10,483 nt of DNA from Phoronis pallida (Eukaryota; Phoronida; Phoronidae), in NCBI GenBank assembly GCA_028565715.1, contig JAOXYC010236793.1, positions 1 through 10,483 on the forward strand. Direction: 5' to 3'. Each line of letters opens with the position of its first letter. Position 1 is the stretch's first letter. Of this stretch, positions 9,301-10,483 are shown one piece after another. The notes under the pieces are model-generated. The model had not been told where the DNA came from. It searched no databases and was given only the letters and a program-made list of their open reading frames with translations. A program made the position numbers and the translations under genes.

Positions 9301-10254
9301 AGGCATCCTCATAATAATTTGGTCGTCCTTAGTTATTTTTTTCGAGTACACCCGTACTTAACCAGATAACCAATCTACTAGATAAATTGATCTTTAATGG
9401 CTTATCTTGTCAACTCCTCATGACTTTAAAAAAAACGTCACAACTCAAAAATGTAAACATGGTAAAATCAACTATAGAATTCTGTCGACTGTGCCAGTTT
9501 TTGAACTCAATCTACTTTCGCAACACTTTTATTTAAATAGTCCATAATCACAGCCACTGAGGAGTCATAGTGAAAAGACGAAAACAAACAATATTTTCTT
9601 CAGTTTTTCTTTGTCAATTTACTTTGGTTACACACTAAAAATGATCTTCCCTTTTGACAGGAATCTGAAGTCCAAATTAATTAGTATGAATTTTGACTCT
9701 TCAAAATCAGTTTCAGTTGAAAAAGCTAACCGTATAGCCTCGCCATTGATTACTGTACGTCTATTTTTTTTTTAAATCAAAGGTGAGCCTATTACCGGAG
9801 TGCCCGGCTCCCATGGGCCTTATCACGGATTTTAGGCCCATGCGCTTTTATGCGGGGCATTTGAGTAGAAAAATCTTGAGAAAAACGCATTATTTCGCAT
9901 ATAGGCGCATACGCTCAATGGCAAAGCTATACAGTATGTTTTTAACATGGGATGTATTAATCTTTTTACAAGATTTATAATTTTGATGCTTGAAATACTG
10001 AATTTATAAATCACAAAATATCCATAATCTTTAAGTTATAATACGAAAGTCATCTCGGCTAAATATCATGACTTTGCACTTATTTTAGATTAAGTAAGAA
10101 CTATTCAATAACATTACTTAAAATTAGTCTTCTTGTTATGAATCAAATCTTTACCTTCCTCTATTAATTTTTGATATATCTCAAGTCAAGAATTAAAATC
10201 AAATTTTCATGGCAAAAGTGCTACAAAACTCCATACCTGCGAGTCGTCGTTCAT
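311..10254 (-). CDS. Ankyrin-repeat scaffold protein, 15 coding exons, 3' end uncertain
   Basis: This is the whole gene span. Joining 15 exons at GT-AG sites gives 910 codons with no internal stop and consistent phases (intron phases 0,0,2,0,2,2,0,0,0,1,0,2,2,1). About 12 ankyrin repeats occupy residues ~20-545. They show TPLxxA-type helix starts such as TPLMIVAES (57-66), ALHYAAANN (94-102), LPLHYAVEA (249-257), TLLHVACSRGH (373-383), TALQLAADKG (423-432) and TPLMIACRSG (511-520). A Ser-rich linker spans ~547-840, and two more repeats follow from ~854. There is no signal peptide or obvious membrane segment, so a cytosolic or membrane-peripheral scaffold is inferred. Ankyrin repeats bind proteins; partner and pathway cannot be read here. 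No kinase, LRR, GTPase or death domain lies in the window, but the C-terminus may be outside it. The family is not recognised with certainty. Confidence 0.9.
347..555 (-). CDS. Coding exon 15: second ankyrin block (internal, or terminal to 311)
   Basis: This exon completes Gly841 and encodes residues 842-910. The acceptor is TGTTTAG|GAA. It contains two good repeats: DGDTPLHRTVEGADQITIMCLLLEA-type sequence (854-879) and QGLTPLHLAVKLCRKKIVEKL (889-909). The left boundary is ambiguous. ACG|GTACAT could be a weak phase-0 donor, leading to further exons left of the window. Alternatively the frame reads on for VHFDENSLMCL to TAG at 311-313. Ending in the middle of a repeat's second helix favours splicing; a nearby AATAAA (276-281) favours termination. 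Confidence 0.85.
911..1053 (-). CDS. Coding exon 14: end of linker
   Basis: This 143-nt exon completes Ser793 (AG+T), encodes residues 794-840 and leaves in phase 1 (G of Gly841). The acceptor is TCTTCAG|TTC and the donor CAAG|GTAAGG. The peptide contains SARRKLDWRECSIDDLVS and then MSRTGSILNQMARAGINHF. SRTGS (821-825) resembles a basophilic-kinase site, and the C-terminal part looks helical. It bridges the linker to the second ankyrin block. It is recognised mainly by phase-compatible, strong splice sites rather than by a known domain. Confidence 0.88.
1471..2208 (-). CDS. Coding exon 13: large Ser-rich linker exon
   Basis: At 738 nt this is by far the largest exon. It completes Arg547, encodes residues 548-792 and leaves in phase 2 (AG). 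The acceptor is TTTTTACAG and the donor CAAG|GTGAGT, a perfect match. The product is rich in Ser, Thr, Asn, Asp and Pro with no predicted fold. It has a basic patch at ~623-636 (ARKLGRARLRKSLSH), an acidic stretch at ~666-682 and a Lys-rich patch at ~697-707 (EKKSKFLHFLK). LRKSxSH occurs twice (630-636 and 774-780), and RSNSLN lies at 590-595. These resemble basophilic-kinase or 14-3-3 sites. Read without splicing, the frame stops at a TGA that overlaps the donor. Confidence 0.92.
2575..2720 (-). CDS. Coding exon 12: last repeat before the linker
   Basis: This 146-nt exon encodes residues 499-546 plus AG of split Arg547. The acceptor is ATATTTCAG|CCT and the donor CAG|GTTTGT. It encodes SLRDHHGDTPLMIACRSGKV and then DVVKFMLQSAVYD, a well-conserved ankyrin repeat. 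The tail NHYHN runs into the Ser-rich linker of exon 13. The split codon AG+G gives Arg, joining ...NHYHN-R-HRGSNASS. Confidence 0.93.
2907..3102 (+). repeat. Degenerate GAT/GAC trinucleotide repeat
   Basis: Purine-rich GAT, GAC, GAA and GAG triplets dominate 2907-2966. The pattern continues, more degenerate, as GATG/GATGAT runs to 3102. On the minus strand it lies about 40 bases beyond the tRNA-like element and its T-run. It may therefore be the simple-sequence tail of a SINE rather than an independent microsatellite. It lies wholly in intron 11; the acidic open frame it creates on the plus strand is a by-product. Confidence 0.7.
3143..3149 (-). terminator. Pol III-type T-run after the tRNA-like element
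   Basis: Seven consecutive T on the minus strand begin two bases past the 3' end of the tRNA-like element. That is where a pol III terminator sits behind a tRNA gene. With the A- and B-box-like segments it forms a complete pol III unit on paper. Activity is not shown. Confidence 0.45.
3152..3224 (-). pseudogene. tRNA-like element (tRNA pseudogene or SINE head)
   Basis: The minus strand folds as a 73-base tRNA cloverleaf. The acceptor is GGCTGGA/TCAAGTT (one mismatch, two G-T pairs) and the D stem GTTC/GAGC has loop AGCCGGTA. The T arm is CTGGG-TTCGATT-CCTAG with a perfect B box, GGTTCGATTCC. The anticodon arm is damaged: pair 31-39 is A-A, and position 33 is C instead of the near-universal U. 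The nominal anticodon GAC (Val) is therefore unreliable. A T7 run follows at 3149-3143. It lies inside intron 11, in the gene's orientation. A degenerate tRNA or the head of a tRNA-derived SINE is more likely than a working tRNA. Confidence 0.7.
3263..3462 (-). CDS. Coding exon 11: ankyrin repeat 11 and helical spacer
   Basis: This 200-nt exon completes Gly432, encodes residues 433-498 and ends in phase 0 at CAG|GTATAA. The acceptor is GATTTCAG. YSRIVRLLLNHGATAALLD ends the repeat begun in exon 10. The rest (QYQGVQVLIETHRAQHIK, then LLQLLMNEKKGVDKFKQVW) is not ankyrin-like and looks amphipathic and helical. It separates repeat 11 from repeat 12. The tRNA-like element lies 38 bases beyond the donor, inside intron 11. 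Confidence 0.92.
3868..4087 (-). CDS. Coding exon 10: ankyrin repeats with basic insert
   Basis: This 220-nt exon encodes residues 359-431 plus the first base of Gly432 (phase 1). The acceptor is TTTGTAG|TAT and the donor AGG|GTAAGC. YGADITKQHS closes the exon 9 repeat, and TLLHVACSRGHREIIKYLLQ is a textbook repeat. A basic, polar insert follows (FTKHGKQRQQNCKGERANY, ~393-411) before the repeat resumes with IDINALNSDRKTALQLAADKG. An insert of this size between the second helix and the next hairpin is a departure from the 33-residue period. Confidence 0.93.
4390..4464 (-). CDS. Coding exon 9: single ankyrin core
   Basis: This short 75-nt exon has 25 codons (residues 334-358) and is phase 0 at both ends. 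The acceptor is ATTTTATAG and the donor CAG|GTCAGT. It encodes GGDWPVYMAAENNYLEIIKLLQQ, the two helices of one repeat; the YGAD turn follows at the start of exon 10. The exon is symmetric, so skipping it would keep the reading frame while removing one repeat core. Upstream intron 8 holds the hAT insertion. Confidence 0.92.
4706..4713. repeat. Left target-site duplication GTAGTTGG
   Basis: This copy of GTAGTTGG directly abuts the left terminal inverted repeat of the hAT-type element and is identical to 5156-5163. Confidence 0.85.
4714..5155. mobile_element. Non-autonomous hAT-type element (MITE), 442 bp
   Basis: The ends are perfect 14-bp inverted repeats: TAGGGCTGTAACGG at 4714-4727 and its complement at 5142-5155. 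An exact 8-bp duplication, GTAGTTGG, flanks them at 4706-4713 and 5156-5163. An 8-bp target duplication with TAGGG/CAGGG-type termini is the hallmark of the hAT superfamily. Subterminal motifs recur: GGTTCGGGTCAA at 4760 and 4789 on the left, ACCGAACCGAA at 5080 and 5120 on the right. The interior is AT-rich with GTTACT repeats and no transposase frame, so movement would need a transposase in trans. It sits in intron 8. Confidence 0.88.
5156..5163. repeat. Right target-site duplication GTAGTTGG
   Basis: This copy of GTAGTTGG directly follows the right terminal inverted repeat and is identical to 4706-4713. The match implies a simple insertion with little divergence since. Confidence 0.85.
5265..5441 (-). 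CDS. Coding exon 8: helical insert plus divergent ankyrin repeat
   Basis: This exon has 59 codons (residues 275-333), phase 0 at both ends. The acceptor is AATTGCAG|GGT and the donor ACG|GTAGGT. Residues 275-303 (GLQLALNLSKSS...AMYRRQTE) do not match the ankyrin consensus and look helical. They separate repeat 7 from the divergent repeat NPMLFECAITGNAEKLFCFLEDG (305-327). Residues 328-333 (DNVNPT) lead into exon 9. Confidence 0.92.
5542..5578. repeat. Intronic inverted repeat (15-bp stem, 7-base loop)
   Basis: The left arm 5542-5556 (CGTGTAATAACTCCT) pairs with 5564-5578 with one mismatch, around the loop TGCCAAC. A further GTGTAATA copy follows at 5581-5588. The element lies in intron 7. 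It may be a transposon terminus or a small palindromic repeat; no flanking duplication was found. Confidence 0.6.
5816..5933 (-). CDS. Coding exon 7: ankyrin repeats
   Basis: This 118-nt exon completes Cys235, encodes residues 236-274 and ends in phase 0 at ACG|GTAATA, a weaker donor. The acceptor is ACTTTGCAG. It contains the ankyrin turn NDADPSIRDIEG followed by RLPLHYAVEANDTQMVELLL, one of the most canonical repeats of the protein. Intron 7, to its left, contains the hairpin at 5542-5578. Confidence 0.93.
6303..6434 (-). CDS. Coding exon 6: ankyrin repeats
   Basis: This 132-nt exon completes Arg191, gives residues 192-234 and leaves in phase 2 (TG). The acceptor is TTCCTAG and the donor ATG|GTGAGA. 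CENLELLLESEKCPINAQ finishes one repeat, and NGRTALCMAVIASRREAANVLL is the core of the next. The split codon TG+C gives Cys235 at the start of exon 7. No alternative frame is open across the exon with usable splice sites. Confidence 0.92.
6794..6888 (-). CDS. Coding exon 5: ankyrin repeat start
   Basis: This 95-nt exon has 31 codons (residues 160-190) plus AG of a split Arg191. The acceptor is TGTTTCCAG and the donor CAG|GTATGG, identical in its first six intron bases to the exon 1 donor. It encodes a linker and then NVDKQGNTLIMNAAINN, the loop and first helix of an ankyrin repeat. Exon 6 supplies the second helix. The upstream intron 4 is 665 bases, roughly twice the usual size here. Confidence 0.92.
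6889..7553 (-). other. Intron 4 (665 bases), no recognised element
   Basis: This is the third-longest intron. It is AT-rich, with one short direct repeat (CAGCATCATTTG at 6960-6971 and 6986-6997) and no open frame with splice sites. No transposon ends were found to explain its length. Confidence 0.6.
7554..7707 (-). CDS. Coding exon 4: end of ankyrin repeat 3 and charged spacer
   Basis: This 154-nt exon completes Asn108, then gives 51 codons (residues 109-159) and ends in phase 0 at ACG|GTGAGT. The acceptor is TTTCAATCAG. CLLKRGANCDLED closes repeat 3, and KYGHRPDDLTVS opens a fourth that seems to stop short. Residues ~135-159 (YEIIRVHREQRISYLSNL) look like a charged helix. It acts as a spacer before the next clear repeat in exons 5-6. 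Confidence 0.92.
8139..8242 (-). CDS. Coding exon 3: ankyrin repeats 2-3
   Basis: This is a 104-nt exon, entered in phase 0 and left in phase 2 (34 codons plus AA). The acceptor is TTTTTCAG|GTG and the donor CAA|GTAAGT. It encodes residues 74-107: the end of repeat 2 (VLICILGANPN) and most of repeat 3 (TGQCALHYAAANNNVDVV). The split codon AA+C gives Asn108 at the start of exon 4, so the repeat reads VDVV-N-CLLKRGAN across the junction. That is what an ankyrin second helix and GA(D/N) turn should look like. Confidence 0.93.
8615..8815 (-). CDS. Coding exon 2: first ankyrin repeats
   Basis: The exon has 67 codons, residues 7-73, phase 0 at both ends. The acceptor is CTTTCAG|ACT and the donor GAT|GTAAGT, a perfect consensus. 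After an acidic/Ser lead-in, residues 20-53 form a first, divergent ankyrin repeat (GDYMVHIAAKEG). Residues 55-73 open the second (KGMTPLMIVAESGN), which exon 3 completes. The frame is open to 8833 on the minus strand, but those extra codons lie in the intron's pyrimidine tract. Confidence 0.93.
8816..10236 (-). other. Intron 1 (1,421 bases)
   Basis: This first intron is AT-rich and about four times the typical intron here. It has no exon I can support: candidate frames such as 8846-9052 lack repeat similarity and a matching pair of splice sites. The one distinct patch is GC-rich, at about 9783-9925. A long first intron is common in animals and can hold regulatory elements, but none is recognisable from the sequence. 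Confidence 0.7.
9783..9925. repeat. GC-rich, hairpin-bearing patch in intron 1
   Basis: This stretch is visibly richer in G and C than its surroundings. It contains a perfect 9-bp inverted repeat, CATGGGCCT at 9812-9820 and AGGCCCATG at 9834-9842, and several GCGC/CGCAT words (GCGCTTTTATGCG, CGCATATAGGCGCATACGC). It looks like an inserted repeat of unknown family. No flanking duplication was found. Confidence 0.4.
10237..10254 (-). CDS. Coding exon 1: start codon, 6 codons
   Basis: This micro-exon encodes MNDDSQ and ends at a CAG|GTATGG donor in phase 0. Exon 2 begins in phase 0, so the junction reads MNDDSQ-TLDFDVNQ. The ATG (10254-10252) is preceded in frame by TGA (10260-10258), so translation cannot start further upstream in this exon. 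The exon also carries 5' UTR whose right boundary I cannot fix. Intron 1 (8816-10236) is by far the longest in the gene. Assigning a start to so short an exon is less secure than the ankyrin exons; an alternative first exon in intron 1 or beyond the window is possible. Confidence 0.68.
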
Positions 10255-10297
10255 CGTTCAGTAATAACAAGTTTTAGTACAAGGTTAGGGCCGTTGA

Positions 10298-10303
10298 CTT
10301 ATA
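10298..10303 (-). promoter_or_regulatory. Weak TATA-like candidate
   Basis: The minus strand reads TATAAG about 45 bases upstream of the ATG. A start site 25-30 bases below it would leave a 5' UTR of only 15-20 bases. The surrounding sequence is AT-rich and no initiator is evident, so chance is a serious alternative. Confidence 0.2.
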
Positions 10304-10483
10304 GAGCATTCACCTAATAATAATTGCATATACCGTAGTTATTCGACGCTGGTACATTTTATTGATTAATTCCTGCTTGATGATCTGCATGCCAAATTAA
10401 GAAAACCGTGAATGATTCAGATACAACATGTTTTTCAAAATACAAATAAATTTTTCTGTCTTCAAAAATTTTCAAAATAATAA
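10304..10483. other. Upstream flank, nothing recognised
   Basis: This AT-rich sequence lies upstream of the start exon. It could be promoter, 5' UTR or an intron following a non-coding first exon. I see no open frame, RNA gene or repeat family. Confidence 0.4.

Noticed and set aside
1-10483. Prokaryotic system such as a defence island, operon or CRISPR array
   Set aside because: There are spliced exons throughout, no regularly spaced repeats and no adjacent gene set; the window is a eukaryotic gene.

Overview
The window is metazoan nuclear DNA. It carries one intron-rich gene on the minus strand, set in AT-rich non-coding sequence with animal-type splice sites. Short introns (about 300-430 bases), a non-autonomous hAT insertion, a tRNA-derived repeat and GAT microsatellite DNA suggest an invertebrate, perhaps a mollusc or another lophotrochozoan. 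That placement is a guess from texture. There is no operon, CRISPR array, rRNA or prokaryotic gene.

The gene reads right to left. I rebuilt 15 coding exons from their splice sites: 10254-10237, 8815-8615, 8242-8139, 7707-7554, 6888-6794, 6434-6303, 5933-5816, 5441-5265, 4464-4390, 4087-3868, 3462-3263, 2720-2575, 2208-1471, 1053-911 and 555-347. All 14 introns are GT-AG, and phase is kept across every junction. Joined, they give an uninterrupted frame of 910 codons from an ATG that has an in-frame TGA six bases upstream. The last exon either splices on leftwards out of the window at a weak donor, or runs 11 codons further to a TAG at 311-313.

The predicted protein has about 12 ankyrin repeats (residues ~20-545), then a Ser-rich, probably disordered linker (~547-840), then at least two more ankyrin repeats (~854-910). 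No enzymatic domain lies in the window. Ankyrin stacks are protein-binding scaffolds; the linker looks like a phosphorylation-controlled segment. I cannot name the gene. Multidomain ankyrin proteins such as invertebrate LRRK/ROCO kinases are one testable possibility, because the C-terminus may lie outside the window.

The introns hold the rest: a 442-bp hAT-type MITE with 14-bp terminal inverted repeats and an exact 8-bp target duplication (4706-5163, intron 8); a tRNA-like element with a pol III-type T-run, followed by a GAT/GAC-rich simple repeat (about 2907-3225, intron 11); a strong hairpin (5542-5578, intron 7); and a GC-rich, hairpin-bearing patch (about 9783-9925, intron 1). The outer ends (1-310 and 10255-10483) are AT-rich and show no confident gene.
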